From: Streptomyces rubiginosohelvolus
GTDB taxonomy: Bacteria > Actinomycetota > Actinomycetes > Streptomycetales > Streptomycetaceae
Assembly: GCF_014649875.1 (NCBI RefSeq)
Contig: NZ_BMTW01000007.1
Coordinates: 204,818-268,817 of the forward strand
Reading direction: 5' to 3'
DNA: 64,000 nt
Shown here: positions 1 to 7,800 of the stretch, in pieces
How the letters are laid out: each line of letters opens with the position of its first letter
Position numbering within the stretch: the stretch's first letter is position 1
The notes under the pieces: model-generated
What the model saw: only the letters and a program-made list of their open reading frames with translations
What the model was told of the DNA's origin: nothing
Databases searched by the model: none
Translations under genes and position numbers: made by a program

Positions 1-79
1 CCGGGTGCGCGAGCAGAAGACGGAGCAGCTCCCCGCCGGCGTAGCCGCTCGCCCCTGCCACTGCTGCTCGTACCACCAT
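1..79 (-). CDS. argC: N-acetyl-gamma-glutamyl-phosphate reductase, N-terminal fragment
   Basis: Reading leftward from an ATG at 79, the 26 visible codons give [20 protein letters not shown], continuing into LLLAHP. This is the Rossmann dinucleotide-binding start ([10 protein letters not shown]) typical of ArgC, which reduces N-acetylglutamyl phosphate in arginine biosynthesis with NADPH. The remainder lies outside the window. An AGGAGG ribosome site sits eight bases upstream of the ATG, and an ArgR-type promoter lies just beyond it. The family is identified from the N-terminus alone, but the motif and the promoter context agree. Confidence 0.9.
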   Translation of the reverse strand, partial: MVVRAAVAGASGYAGGELLRLLLAHP

Positions 80-98
80 CGGTAACCCTCCTGATCGA

Positions 99-136
99 TG
101 GCATGACTATACGCATCGACGCACTTTTATGCAAAG
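99..136 (-). promoter_or_regulatory. argC promoter with overlapping ARG-box-like repeats
   Basis: On the minus strand a -35 TTGCAT (134-129) and a -10 TATAGT (111-106) are separated by exactly 17 bases and lie 27 bases upstream of the argC start. Two imperfect palindromes, TGCATAAAAGTGCG and ATGCGTATAGTCATGC, cover both hexamers and resemble the tandem ARG boxes bound by ArgR in actinomycetes. Arginine repression is inferred from the motif and the gene it serves. Confidence 0.75.
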
Positions 137-161
137 CCGCAGCGGCTCTCGGGGCGCGGCC

Positions 162-1520
162 CTAGGCCCCGCGGTCGTCCCGGTTGTTCCACTCCCAGCT
201 CCAGAGCGCGGAGAGCCGGTGGTCGTGCTCGTAGCCGGGGCGGGTGTGCGAGCCCACGCGGGCGATCGCCTCGCCGGTGCGCGGGTCGTTCCGGCGGAGG
301 AGGCCGTAGGCGGCGTTGAGGCGGGTTCCGAGGTCGTCCGCGTCGAGCAGGGGGATCAGGGCGTCGGCGATCGCGGCCGTGCCGTCCTTGCCGTCGGCCG
401 CGGCCTCCGCCGTGCGGGCCCGTACATCGGCCATCGGATCCCGGAGCAACGCGACGACGGCGTCCGTGAACTCGGGGCTTCCGTCGTGAGCCGCCGCCAG
501 GACCGCGCCGGCCGCCGCACGCACCGTCCCGTACTCGTCCCCGGCCAGATCCAGCAGCGTGGCCCGGGCCGCCACGCCGAGGGTGAGGCGCGCGTCGTCC
601 CAGTCGAGGAGGAGGCCGGGGACCTGGGCGCGGACGCGTGGGTCCGGGTGGTCGGCGTGCCTGCGCCCTACGGCCTCCGCCTCCTCATGGTCGAAATCAC
701 CCAGGACGCGGAGCACCTCCGCGAGAACGTCCGGGTCGTCCTCCCCCTCCACGGTCCAGGCCACGAGGAGATCCGCCGTCTCCTTCTCGTAGGAGTTCCG
801 GCTGCTCGACCCCGTCAACTGGTAGAAGGTGAGCACGCCGAGGACGAAGTGGCGGTGCTCCGGGTCCGGGCTGCGGCGGTACGCCGTGACGGCCGACCAG
901 GTCTCCTTGCTGCGGCGTTCGCTGAGTACCCATTGGGCGGACCAGCGGTCGACATGCTCCCGGTCGCGCGGTGCCACGGCCCTGGTCACCAGCTCGTCCA
1001 CGGGCGTCAGGACGCGGAAGGCCCACTCCAGGTCCGTCAGGATCGCCCCGTGTCCGGCGCGGACCGTGACGTCTCCGAGCGTCAGCTGCGTCACGTGGTC
1101 GTACTCGTCGTCCTTCACACGGCACGCGCGCACCGCGCCGGTCCCGCCCGCCCTGGTCCGGAGCACGGCTTCCGCGCCCCGCTCGTACCGGTCCCGGGCG
1201 AGGGCGAGCAGGTGCGTCCTTCGGGACTCCGCCAGGCGCAGCCCGGGCTCCCGGCCCAGGACGGCCGTCACCATCGCGGGAGAGCCTCCGTCGACGGCCC
1301 GTACCAGTGGGGTCGTTCCGTCCGGGAGCCCGTGGTCCGGGTCCGCGCCGCCCTCGACCAGAGCCCCCGCGACGGCGTCGTCGTACGCGGCGACCGCCAG
1401 GCACAGCACCGGCAGGCCGTCGTCCGTGCGGGTGTCCGGGTCCTCCCCCGCCGCCAGCAGGGCGGTCACCTTCTCCGCGTCCCCGCGCACAACCGCCGCC
1501 ACCAGATCCCTCGCGCCCAT
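162..1520 (-). CDS. ankyrin- and HEAT-repeat protein
   Basis: Predicted 452-aa cytosolic protein. Residues about 1-100 form ankyrin-type repeats (GDAEKVTALLAAGEDPDTRT, then a copy around GGADPDHGLPDGTTPL). The C-terminal half, from about 250, reads as HEAT-like helical repeats (DPDVLAEVLRVLGDFDHEEA; DPRVRAQVPGLLL; DPMADVRARTAEAA). No enzymatic motif was seen, so a scaffold role is likely and the target unknown. The frame stays open upstream to 1955, but the ATG at 1520 (MGARDLVAAVVRGD) starts exactly where the ankyrin fold begins, and the upstream extension is low-complexity and overlaps the divergent GPP34 gene. It is transcribed away from GPP34 across a 223-base gap. Confidence 0.8.
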   Translation of the reverse strand: MGARDLVAAVVRGDAEKVTALLAAGEDPDTRTDDGLPVLCLAVAAYDDAVAGALVEGGADPDHGLPDGTTPLVRAVDGGSPAMVTAVLGREPGLRLAESRRTHLLALARDRYERGAEAVLRTRAGGTGAVRACRVKDDEYDHVTQLTLGDVTVRAGHGAILTDLEWAFRVLTPVDELVTRAVAPRDREHVDRWSAQWVLSERRSKETWSAVTAYRRSPDPEHRHFVLGVLTFYQLTGSSSRNSYEKETADLLVAWTVEGEDDPDVLAEVLRVLGDFDHEEAEAVGRRHADHPDPRVRAQVPGLLLDWDDARLTLGVAARATLLDLAGDEYGTVRAAAGAVLAAAHDGSPEFTDAVVALLRDPMADVRARTAEAAADGKDGTAAIADALIPLLDADDLGTRLNAAYGLLRRNDPRTGEAIARVGSHTRPGYEHDHRLSALWSWEWNNRDDRGA

Positions 1521-1743
1521 GCTCCGCCGCCCCCGCCCCGTAACGCACCGCGGGGCCGGACGCCCCTGCGTGAGGGTAGTCAGCCGGCGGGCGGTCGGCG
1601 CGGTCGGGACGGGGGGCGGGGGCACTCGGAGAGCGACGGGCGGAGCGATACTGGTCCTGGCAGTCGCCTCGCCGGGCGGGCTCGGGCGGTGAGGTCCCAT
1701 TCCCAGTCGACGCATCGGTCGACGCCTTTGAGGGGAGCCGTTC

Positions 1744-2352
1744 ATGACCACGGCGAAAGACCTGTTCATCATCGCGATGGACCCCGCACCGGAGCACACC
1801 GTGGGGCAGGGCGATCTGTCGCTCGCCCTCGCCGGTGCCGAACTGCTCGACCTCCTCGACGCGGGGACCATCACCGTGGACGGCGACCTCGTCGTACCGG
1901 ACGGATCGTCGGTGCCGGACGACCGGCTGCTCGCCGCGGCCGCCGCGGGGATCACCCGGCAGCCGCCCCACGAGCGGATCGAGGACTGGCTGTGGCGCCG
2001 GGGCCGTGACCTCGCGGCCGCCTACCAGGACGCGCTGGAGGAGGACGGTGAGCTCACGCGGAAGCGGAGCGGCCTGCTGCCGTTCGGCCCGAAGGAGGTG
2101 GAGCTGGTGGACACGCCCGCCCGCCGCCGGGCCGTGGCCCGCCGGGACGAGGGGGACCCCGTCCTCGCCTCCCTCGCGTCGGCCGTGGGCCTCGACGGCG
2201 AGCGGTCCGACGAGGACGAACCTCCCCTCGGCGACGAGACGGTGACCACCGTGGTCGCCACCGTCCATGAAGCGGTGATGGAGCTGGAGGCCGTACGGCA
2301 GCGGCGGACCATCGAGAACACCGCCTTCGCCAACGTCTGGCGCGGCCCCTGA
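1744..2352 (+). CDS. GPP34 (GOLPH3-like) family phosphoprotein
   Basis: 202-aa protein with the GPP34/GOLPH3 layout: N-terminal LFIIAMDPAPEHT, then GDLSLALAGAELLDLLDAGTI, a beta-hairpin VDGDLVVPDGSSVPDD, and a helical C-terminal half. Eukaryotic GOLPH3 binds phosphatidylinositol-4-phosphate at the Golgi. Streptomyces carries many short homologues of unknown role, often near regulators or secreted-product genes, and peripheral membrane binding is an inference. A GAGGGGAG ribosome site precedes the ATG. Two copies of GTCGACGC (1706-1713 and 1718-1725), 12 bases apart, lie just upstream and may be a binding site. Confidence 0.85.
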   Translation: MTTAKDLFIIAMDPAPEHTVGQGDLSLALAGAELLDLLDAGTITVDGDLVVPDGSSVPDDRLLAAAAAGITRQPPHERIEDWLWRRGRDLAAAYQDALEEDGELTRKRSGLLPFGPKEVELVDTPARRRAVARRDEGDPVLASLASAVGLDGERSDEDEPPLGDETVTTVVATVHEAVMELEAVRQRRTIENTAFANVWRGP

Positions 2353-2375
2353 GCCGGCACCCGGCCTCCCCCGGT

Positions 2376-2406
2376 TTGACCTTGACACGGTGACAAGCTC
2401 TTCACT
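2376..2406 (+). promoter_or_regulatory. MerR-type operator/promoter of the HEAT-MerR operon
   Basis: The near-palindrome CTTGACACGGTGACAAG (2381-2397, arms CTTG-CAC and GTG-CAAG) directly follows TTGACC (2376-2381). A weak -10-like TTCACT lies at 2401-2406, giving the 19-base spacer characteristic of MerR-activated promoters. Because a MerR protein is the second gene of the operon, autoregulation is the simplest reading. Confidence 0.6.
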
Positions 2407-2428
2407 GCTTGCCGAGGAGGTGGTCTCG

Positions 2429-3106
2429 ATGGCGGTCACGGGACAGGGTACGGATGAGGCACGGGCGCTCCGGGCGCTGCGGGACGAGCGTTCGTCGGTG
2501 CGGCTGGGCGCCGCTCTGGCGATCGGCTCGACGCCGGATCAGCGGTTCGTCGGCCCGCTGGTCGAGCGGTGCGCGGTCGAGCCGGAGTTCCTCGTCCGCG
2601 ACATGCTGACGTGGGCGCTCACCCGCCACCCGGTCGCCGACACGCTGCCCCTGCTGCTCCGGGAAGTCCGCTCGGAGCGTCCGCAGGCCCGCAGCCAGGC
2701 GCTGCACACCCTGTCCAAGGTCGGGGACCCGCGGGCGTGGCCCGCGATCACCCGGGCGCTCCTGACGGACGCCGACGGCGAGGTGGCGCGGACCGCCTGG
2801 CGGACGGCCGTCGTGCTCGTACCGGAAGGGGAGGAGGCCGCGTTGGCCGCGGTGCTGGCGACACAGCTCGGGCGCGGTGGGCAGGAGACACAGTTGAGTC
2901 TCAGCAGGGCGCTGGTCGATCTGGGGAGCACGATGGTGCCGGCCCTGGACACCGCGAAGCGGGCCCCCGACCCGGACGTACGCGCGCACGCGCTCGCCAC
3001 CGAGCGGCTGCGGAACGACCCGGACACCGGCTTCGCCTTCGCCCTGGAGGAGGCGAAGCGCGTGGTGGCCCTGGGCGGGTCGGACAGCGGCGAGGGAGGG
3101 CCGTAG
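2429..3106 (+). CDS. HEAT-repeat protein
   Basis: 225-aa all-helical protein built of HEAT/PBS-lyase-like repeats: DERSSVRLGAALAIGSTPDQ, RSQALHTLSKVGDPRAWP, a copy near GEVARTAWRTAVVLVPEG, and DPDVRAHALATERL. No catalytic motif is visible. The ATG at 2429 was chosen over the in-frame start at 2390 because GAGGAGG lies eight bases upstream and the earlier start overlaps the operator. It is followed after three bases by a MerR protein that itself ends in HEAT repeats, which suggests the two interact or share a ligand. Confidence 0.75.
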   Translation: MAVTGQGTDEARALRALRDERSSVRLGAALAIGSTPDQRFVGPLVERCAVEPEFLVRDMLTWALTRHPVADTLPLLLREVRSERPQARSQALHTLSKVGDPRAWPAITRALLTDADGEVARTAWRTAVVLVPEGEEAALAAVLATQLGRGGQETQLSLSRALVDLGSTMVPALDTAKRAPDPDVRAHALATERLRNDPDTGFAFALEEAKRVVALGGSDSGEGGP

Positions 3107-3109
3107 CGC

Positions 3110-4105
3110 GTGTTGATCGGTGAGGTCGCCCGGCGGTCCGGCGTCAGCGCCCGCATGCTCCGGCACTACGAGTCGCTCGGTCTGGTGCGGCCCTCGGGCC
3201 GCACCGGGTCCGGCTACCGGGAGTATTCCGGTGAGGACGTCCGGCGCATCTTCCATATCGAGAGCCTGCGGGCGGTGGGGCTGTCGCTGCGGGAGATCGG
3301 CCGCGCGCTCGACGATCCCGGCTTCACACCCTCGGCGCTCGTCGACGACCTCATCCTCCGGACGCGCGAACGCATCGCCGCCGAGACCGAGTTGCTCACC
3401 CGGCTGCAGCGCGTCCGCGCGGCGGACCCGGCCGCATGGGAGGACGTCCTGCAGGTCCTGGCGCTCCTGCGGGCCCTCGGGTCCACGAGTGCCGGCACCC
3501 GCCAGCGTGCCGCCCTCGCCTCGGTCGACGAGGTTCCGGTGGAAGCCCTGGCCCAGGCGGCGCTCGGTGAGGGCGACCCGTACGTCGCCGGGGCCCTGCG
3601 ATGGGCCCTGTCCCGATCGGGCGGCGGCGGTGCCGCGCTGCTCGCGGAGGGGCTCTCCTCCCCGGTGGCGGCGGTACGGGAACGTGCCGTCCGGTCCCTG
3701 GCGGAGATGCCCGGAGGCGAGGCCGCCCCGCTGCTCCGGGACGCCCTCGCGAGCCCCGACGCCGTGGTCCGCGGCCGGGCGGCGCTGGCGCTCGGGGCCC
3801 AGGGCGAGGCCGCCGCGATCCCGGTGCTCGTCGACATGATCGTGGCGGGAAGGAACGACACCGACGCGGCCGATGTGCTGAGTTCCCTGGCCGACGACGC
3901 GGCGGCGGACCGGATCGCGTCCCTCCTCGCCGGCCGCATCGGCGACGGGACCACCGGCCCGCCCGCGCGCGGGCGCCTGACCCAGGCACTGGCCGGCATC
4001 CCGGGCCCTACGGCCTCACGCGCCCTCACGGGGCTGCTGGGCGACGCCGACCCGGCCGTCGCGCTGACCGCCGCCTACCTCCTCCGGCTGCGCGGGGACG
4101 GGTGA
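3110..4105 (+). CDS. MerR-family regulator fused to HEAT repeats
   Basis: 331 aa. Residues 1-70 are a MerR winged-helix domain (LIGEVARRSGVSARMLRHYE, then SGYREYSGEDVRRIFHIESL), followed by the usual dimerising helix (VDDLILRTRERIAAETELLTRL). From about 125 the protein changes to HEAT repeats (ALGEGDPYVAGALRWALSR; SPVAAVRERAVRSLAEM; DAVVRGRAALALGAQGEAAA). No metal-binding cysteines are present, so it is not a CueR or ZntR relative. The GTG start is three bases after the preceding stop. The 3' end overlaps the convergent membrane-protein gene by 90 bases. Confidence 0.85.
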   Translation: MLIGEVARRSGVSARMLRHYESLGLVRPSGRTGSGYREYSGEDVRRIFHIESLRAVGLSLREIGRALDDPGFTPSALVDDLILRTRERIAAETELLTRLQRVRAADPAAWEDVLQVLALLRALGSTSAGTRQRAALASVDEVPVEALAQAALGEGDPYVAGALRWALSRSGGGGAALLAEGLSSPVAAVRERAVRSLAEMPGGEAAPLLRDALASPDAVVRGRAALALGAQGEAAAIPVLVDMIVAGRNDTDAADVLSSLADDAAADRIASLLAGRIGDGTTGPPARGRLTQALAGIPGPTASRALTGLLGDADPAVALTAAYLLRLRGDG

Positions 4106-5407
4106 GGCGCCCCGGGCCGGCCGGTCCAGCAGCAGCGGGATCGCCAGGGCGGGCAGCAGCCAGAGGAACACGATGAGGCGGTAGCCGTAGAGTTGGCCCA
4201 GGTTCGGGTGGCCGGCCTGGTTGAGGAGGCCCGCCGCACCCGCCGCCAGGGCGATGGGCAGCACCACCGAGCGCCGCTTCAGCATCGCCCAGGCCGAGAG
4301 CGCGAGCAGGACGGGGAGGACGGGGGAGGTGATCTGGCGGCGCAGCCACGCCGACCAGAAGACCCCCTCCTGTACGAAGAACTCGGGCCAGGGGTTGGGC
4401 AGATCGGGGCGCTGGTAATGGTGGGTCAGCAGGTCCTGGGCGCTGTCCTGGCCCATGGGCCACCCCAGCAGGTGCGCCCCCGCGTAGATGCACACCGTCA
4501 GGCCGGCGCAGAGTGCGGCCGCCCGGAGTACGGGAGTGAACTGCCGCCGCTTCCGGCGGAGCCACCCGGCCCGGACGAGGAGGACTCCCGCGAGAGCGGC
4601 TGCCAGCAGCAGTGCCTGCGAGTAGCGGACGAAGAACATCAGGACGAGGCCGCCCGTGACGAGCACCGTGCCCGTGCGAGGCCCCGCAGCGGCCGCCCAG
4701 GCCCCCGGCCCCGGCCGCCCGCCCGTGCCGGATGCCCCGTCCGTACGGGGCCGGTCCCGCAGCAGCAGGACACAGCCGAGGACCACCGCCGTGCCCAGCG
4801 CCAGGGAGAGGCCGTCGCTCAGGGGGTTCATGGCGACGGTGCCGGTGGGCAGGGCGAGGTACAGGGCCTGCCCGGCCAGGCCGGCGCGCCGGGAAGCGCC
4901 CGCCGCACGGAGGGTGAGCAGAACGCAGACACTGCCCGCGAGCGCGATGACGAGCCCCGCCAGCCAGAGGCCCCAGGTGATACCGAAGACGGCGATGAAG
5001 GGGACCAGGAACAGCGGATAGCCGGGCCTGGCTTCAAAGATGGCCATGAACCGCTGGTTGGCGAACGGCGCGGTCATCCCTGAGGTGTTGCCGTGCCGGG
5101 ACCAGTACGCGACCGAGTCGTTCAGCCGGCGTACGCACTGCTCCTCCGACTCCCCCACGGCCTTCCTGTTGGTCCAGAGGACGGGGCTCAGGGACGCGTG
5201 CTGCCCGCTGTCGCAGGAGTAGGCGATGGCCCTGCGGCCCGCCTCCTCGCGGCTCTCGCCGCTGAGGCTCAGGGCGTAGGAGAGGTAGTTCTTGGCGTCG
5301 GGCGAGGCCCGTCCGGTGACCGCCGTCAGCTGGAGTCCGGTGAAGGCCACGGCGATGAGCAGCATCCCGATGAGGCCCAGGTGATGTTTCTTGCGGATGT
5401 TCGGCAT
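4016..5407 (-). CDS. polytopic membrane protein of unknown function (GT-C-like)
   Basis: 463 aa with about nine to ten predicted membrane segments. The first follows a basic N-terminus (MPNIRKKHHLGLIGML). After it comes an extracellular loop of roughly 100 residues with DAKNYLSYALSLSGE and YSCDSGQHASL. The layout (TM1, an early Asp-bearing loop, then many helices) resembles GT-C glycosyltransferase-like proteins of actinomycetes, but no family-defining motif was identified and the function is open. The last 30 codons overlap the MerR-HEAT gene on the other strand. Confidence 0.7.
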   Translation of the reverse strand: MPNIRKKHHLGLIGMLLIAVAFTGLQLTAVTGRASPDAKNYLSYALSLSGESREEAGRRAIAYSCDSGQHASLSPVLWTNRKAVGESEEQCVRRLNDSVAYWSRHGNTSGMTAPFANQRFMAIFEARPGYPLFLVPFIAVFGITWGLWLAGLVIALAGSVCVLLTLRAAGASRRAGLAGQALYLALPTGTVAMNPLSDGLSLALGTAVVLGCVLLLRDRPRTDGASGTGGRPGPGAWAAAAGPRTGTVLVTGGLVLMFFVRYSQALLLAAALAGVLLVRAGWLRRKRRQFTPVLRAAALCAGLTVCIYAGAHLLGWPMGQDSAQDLLTHHYQRPDLPNPWPEFFVQEGVFWSAWLRRQITSPVLPVLLALSAWAMLKRRSVVLPIALAAGAAGLLNQAGHPNLGQLYGYRLIVFLWLLPALAIPLLLDRPARGASPVPAQPEEVGGGQRDGRVGVAQQPREGA

Positions 5408-5566
5408 CGGTCGGGCGCTCCCCTGCGTACGGCGGTTGCCTCATCAACGAGAGAACCGGCGCAGGGTGGCGTTGCGGGGCGGTTTCCGGGAGTCGGCGCG
5501 CGTGCCGGGACACGGCGCGTTTCCGGGAGCCGGCGCGCGATCCGGTCCCGACGGGCTCGGTGCCCG

Positions 5567-6355
5567 CTACCGGCCGCGCGGCTTTCCGCGCTTGCCGCTC
5601 TGGCCGCCGGCCCGGCCGCCCGGTGAGGGCTTCCTGCCCGCCGCGGGCTTGTGCCGGGCACCGCCCTGCCCGCCACCCGTACCGGCCCGCTTGCCCTTGG
5701 CCTGCTCCTTGGCCTTGGCCGTGGGGCGCTGCGGGGTGGCCGCACGGCCCCGGGTGCTGTTGACGGTGCGGCCCCGGACGATCCCGATGAACTCCTCCAC
5801 CAGGTCGGGAGCTTCCTCCGCCTGGGGCCACGCCAGGGCGACGCGTGACTCGGGGGTCTCCGGGACCGGGCGGTAGGTGAGGTCCTTGCGGTGGTGCAGC
5901 CGGGCCAGGGACTGCGGGACGAGGAGGACGCCCACGCCCGCCGCGACCAGCTCGATCGCGTCCGCCGTGGTGGCCGGGCGCTCGACGGCGGGGCGGCCGG
6001 GCAGGGTCCCCCAGTCGAGGACGTCGTCCAGCGGGTGCAGCACGATCTCGTCGGCCAGCTCGGCGAGCGACACCTCTTCGGCGGCGGTCGCCACGTGGTC
6101 CTTGGGGATCACCACGACGGTCGTCTCGGTGTAGAGGGGGATCGCTGCCAGAACGTCCCGGTCGACCGGCAGCCGTACGAGACCGGCGTCGGCGCCGCCG
6201 TCCGCCAGCAGTCCGGGGGCATCGGCGGCGGTGGCCTGGACGAGCTCCAGGGGGGTGCCGGGCAGCCGCTCGTGCCAGACCCTCACCCACTTGGTGGGCG
6301 TCACGCCGGGGACGTACGCGAGCCGGAAGGATGAGGGGATGTCCGAGCCTGTCAC
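5567..6355 (-). CDS. LysR-type substrate-binding domain protein without HTH
   Basis: 262 aa. Residues about 8-205 look like a periplasmic-binding-fold LysR effector domain (FRLAYVPGVTPTKWVRVWHE; DAGLVRLPVDRDVLAAIPLY; TTADAIELVAAGVGVLLVPQ). The N-terminal winged helix of true LysR regulators is absent: the protein begins at the first strand of the ligand domain. The last 55 residues are instead a Lys/Arg/Gly-rich disordered tail, suited to nucleic-acid binding. It is divergent from the DUF5997 gene across 58 bases, a pairing I recall from other streptomycetes. Confidence 0.8.
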   Translation of the reverse strand: MTGSDIPSSFRLAYVPGVTPTKWVRVWHERLPGTPLELVQATAADAPGLLADGGADAGLVRLPVDRDVLAAIPLYTETTVVVIPKDHVATAAEEVSLAELADEIVLHPLDDVLDWGTLPGRPAVERPATTADAIELVAAGVGVLLVPQSLARLHHRKDLTYRPVPETPESRVALAWPQAEEAPDLVEEFIGIVRGRTVNSTRGRAATPQRPTAKAKEQAKGKRAGTGGGQGGARHKPAAGRKPSPGGRAGGQSGKRGKPRGR

Positions 6356-6413
6356 GGAACCAGGCTACCGGTCGGTGGTCGGAGGTATGTCCCATGGTCG
6401 ATACCCTGGACCC

Positions 6414-6815
6414 ATGACGTCGCACAAGACCGCCCAGACCATGAAGCCCGCCACGGCGGCGAAGAAGCTGGGTGTGTACCTCCAGGCCACGCCCGCCGAG
6501 TTCCAGGAGGGTGCCGTCTCCCGCACCGAGCTCAACGCCCTCCAGACCGACCCGCCCGCCTGGCTGGTGGAGCTGCGCCGCACCGGCCCGCACCCCCGCC
6601 CGGTCGTCGCCGCGAAGCTCGGCGTCTCCATCGCGGGGCTCGCCCGCGGCGGGGTCACCGAGCCGCTCACCACCGAGCAGATCGACGCGCTGAAGGACGA
6701 GATGCCCGAGTGGCTCCAGAAGGAGCGCGCCACGCAGGGCGAGGTGCGCAAGGAGGCCGCTCGCATCAAGGAGCGCAACGCCGAGCGGGCCGCGCGCTCC
6801 GACGATCAGGAGTAA
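6414..6815 (+). CDS. DUF5997 family protein
   Basis: 133-aa soluble protein (MTSHKTAQTMKPATAAKKLG...) with a short helical core containing GVYLQATPAEFQEGAVSRTE and RRTGPHPRPVVAAKLGVSIA, and a charged C-terminal helix rich in Lys and Glu (KERATQGEVRKEAARIKERN). The second motif reads like a helix-turn-helix, so DNA binding is possible. Function is unknown. The ATG at 6414 is preferred over upstream in-frame codons, which run into the divergent promoter. Together with the neighbouring LysR-like ligand domain it may form a split sensor/DNA-binding pair. Confidence 0.75.
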   Translation: MTSHKTAQTMKPATAAKKLGVYLQATPAEFQEGAVSRTELNALQTDPPAWLVELRRTGPHPRPVVAAKLGVSIAGLARGGVTEPLTTEQIDALKDEMPEWLQKERATQGEVRKEAARIKERNAERAARSDDQE

Positions 6816-6855
6816 GCAGGTCCCCGGTCGGCCGTCAGGGCATTCGGCTCGCCGG

Positions 6856-6992
6856 TTACGGCCTGCGGCCCCGGCCCTGCGGAAACTCCCCCAGGCTCAC
6901 CGCACGGTGAATCGTGGCGGCCAGTTCGCGCGCGTCCTCGGTGAAGGTGTCCACCCGGATCTTCCGCGCGTCGCGCAGCTCTATGGCGAAGC
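6856..6992 (-). pseudogene. beheaded C-terminal remnant of a resident gene
   Basis: The minus strand from about 6992 to the TAA at 6856 encodes HGFAIELRDARKIRVDTFTE, then DARELAATIHRAVSLGEFPQ and a basic tail. It has native high-GC Streptomyces codon use and is clearly the end of a protein (possibly PH-domain-like). There is no start: upstream the sequence changes abruptly to lower GC and a plus-strand reading frame. This marks the left junction of the accessory island, whose arrival removed the 5' part of this gene. Confidence 0.6.
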
Positions 6993-7602
6993 CGTGACTT
7001 GGAGGGCTGTCTCCAGGCGCACCGGGACGTGAAGGTGTGGCGCTTCCTCACGAATGACACGTTGCCAGGCGAGGTCGACCAGTTCATCGACAACGAGCTT
7101 CGCCCGCTGTATCGAGGCGTCGCCATCGAGGTGTGGGGACTCAAGAGGCTTGCCGACGAGATCAGCAAGCTCAAGCGGGCGCAGATCGACAAGATCATCG
7201 ACGTCATCACGATGAACGAGCCAGAGTTTGAGGTCGTGATTCTCAAGCACGTGAAGACGGGTCGCGAACTGTGGCCGATCCTCTCGGGCAACTTCGGTTG
7301 GTTGGAGCATGAAGAACCAGAGGACTGCACCGACGAGGAGCAGGACCTCATCGACAGCGCCGTTCAGAGCTTCCGGGACTGGAACGGACATCTCGGGAGA
7401 CATTGAGTTCTCCCGGGCCTCGGTCCGGGACGCGCAGCGAAGCCTCACGGCCATCCTGGAGCAGCTTGCGGAAAAGAAGCTTGCTCTCTACTCGGCGGCG
7501 AAAGACAACTACCCCCTCACGGGCGGTCCGTCACCGCTTCTGGGAACGGTGACGATCTTTCGGATTATTCGGGAAGACCTCGCCGTCCCAACGAGTAAAT
7601 GA
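6990..7602 (+). pseudogene. truncated and frameshifted gene of unknown function
   Basis: Frame one reads RDLEGCLQAHRDVKVWRFLT, then NDTLPGEVDQFIDNELRPLY and EVWGLKRLADEISKLKRAQI, and stops at 7406 after SFRDWNGHLGRH. From about 7390 the +1 frame continues convincingly with DISGDIEFSRASVRDAQRSL, AEKKLALYSAAKDNYPLTGG and FRIIREDLAVPTSK to 7602. Removing one G from aacggacatc near 7390-7394 would join WN to DISGDIE, so a single-base insertion explains the break. The 5' end is also missing at the island edge. The VKVWRFLTND style resembles the end of nuclease-like domains in defence genes, but no family is claimed. Confidence 0.6.
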
Positions 7603-7697
7603 CGGTCGACGCCATCCCGCGCATGAACTCCAAGATCAACGCGGTGCCGGCCTCGCTGTGTAGAGCCCGTTGCCCCCGGGAGGGGCAACTGCCATGG

Positions 7698-7734
7698 AGG
7701 TGTGCGACCGTCTACGGTCGCACACCTCGTTTTG
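7698..7734. terminator. intrinsic terminator, 14-bp perfect stem
   Basis: AGGTGTGCGACCGT pairs perfectly with ACGGTCGCACACCT around a two-base loop and is followed on the plus strand by CGTTTT. It lies in the 198-base gap between the broken gene (+) and the STAND gene (-), so it can end both. A second, 8-bp hairpin (GTTGCCCC/GGGGCAAC) lies at 7669-7689. Nothing else was recognised in 7603-7800. Confidence 0.75.
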
Positions 7735-7800
7735 GGCTGGCGTGGCCGCTCCCCATCTCACGCCGACAACGATGGTGTGTGAAGAAGGTTCCGGCGTACC

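Noticed and set aside
129-2009. Very long open frames antisense to real genes (for example 129-2009 +, 14384-16450 +, 43367-46348 +, 24556-27525 +)
   Set aside because: They are GC-skew shadows: low-complexity Arg/Gly/Ala-rich translations with no motifs, lying over genes with clear family signatures on the other strand.
6981-7454. Minus-strand 157-aa frame across the left junction
   Set aside because: The plus-strand frame has a far more protein-like composition, and the minus frame crosses the compositional junction.
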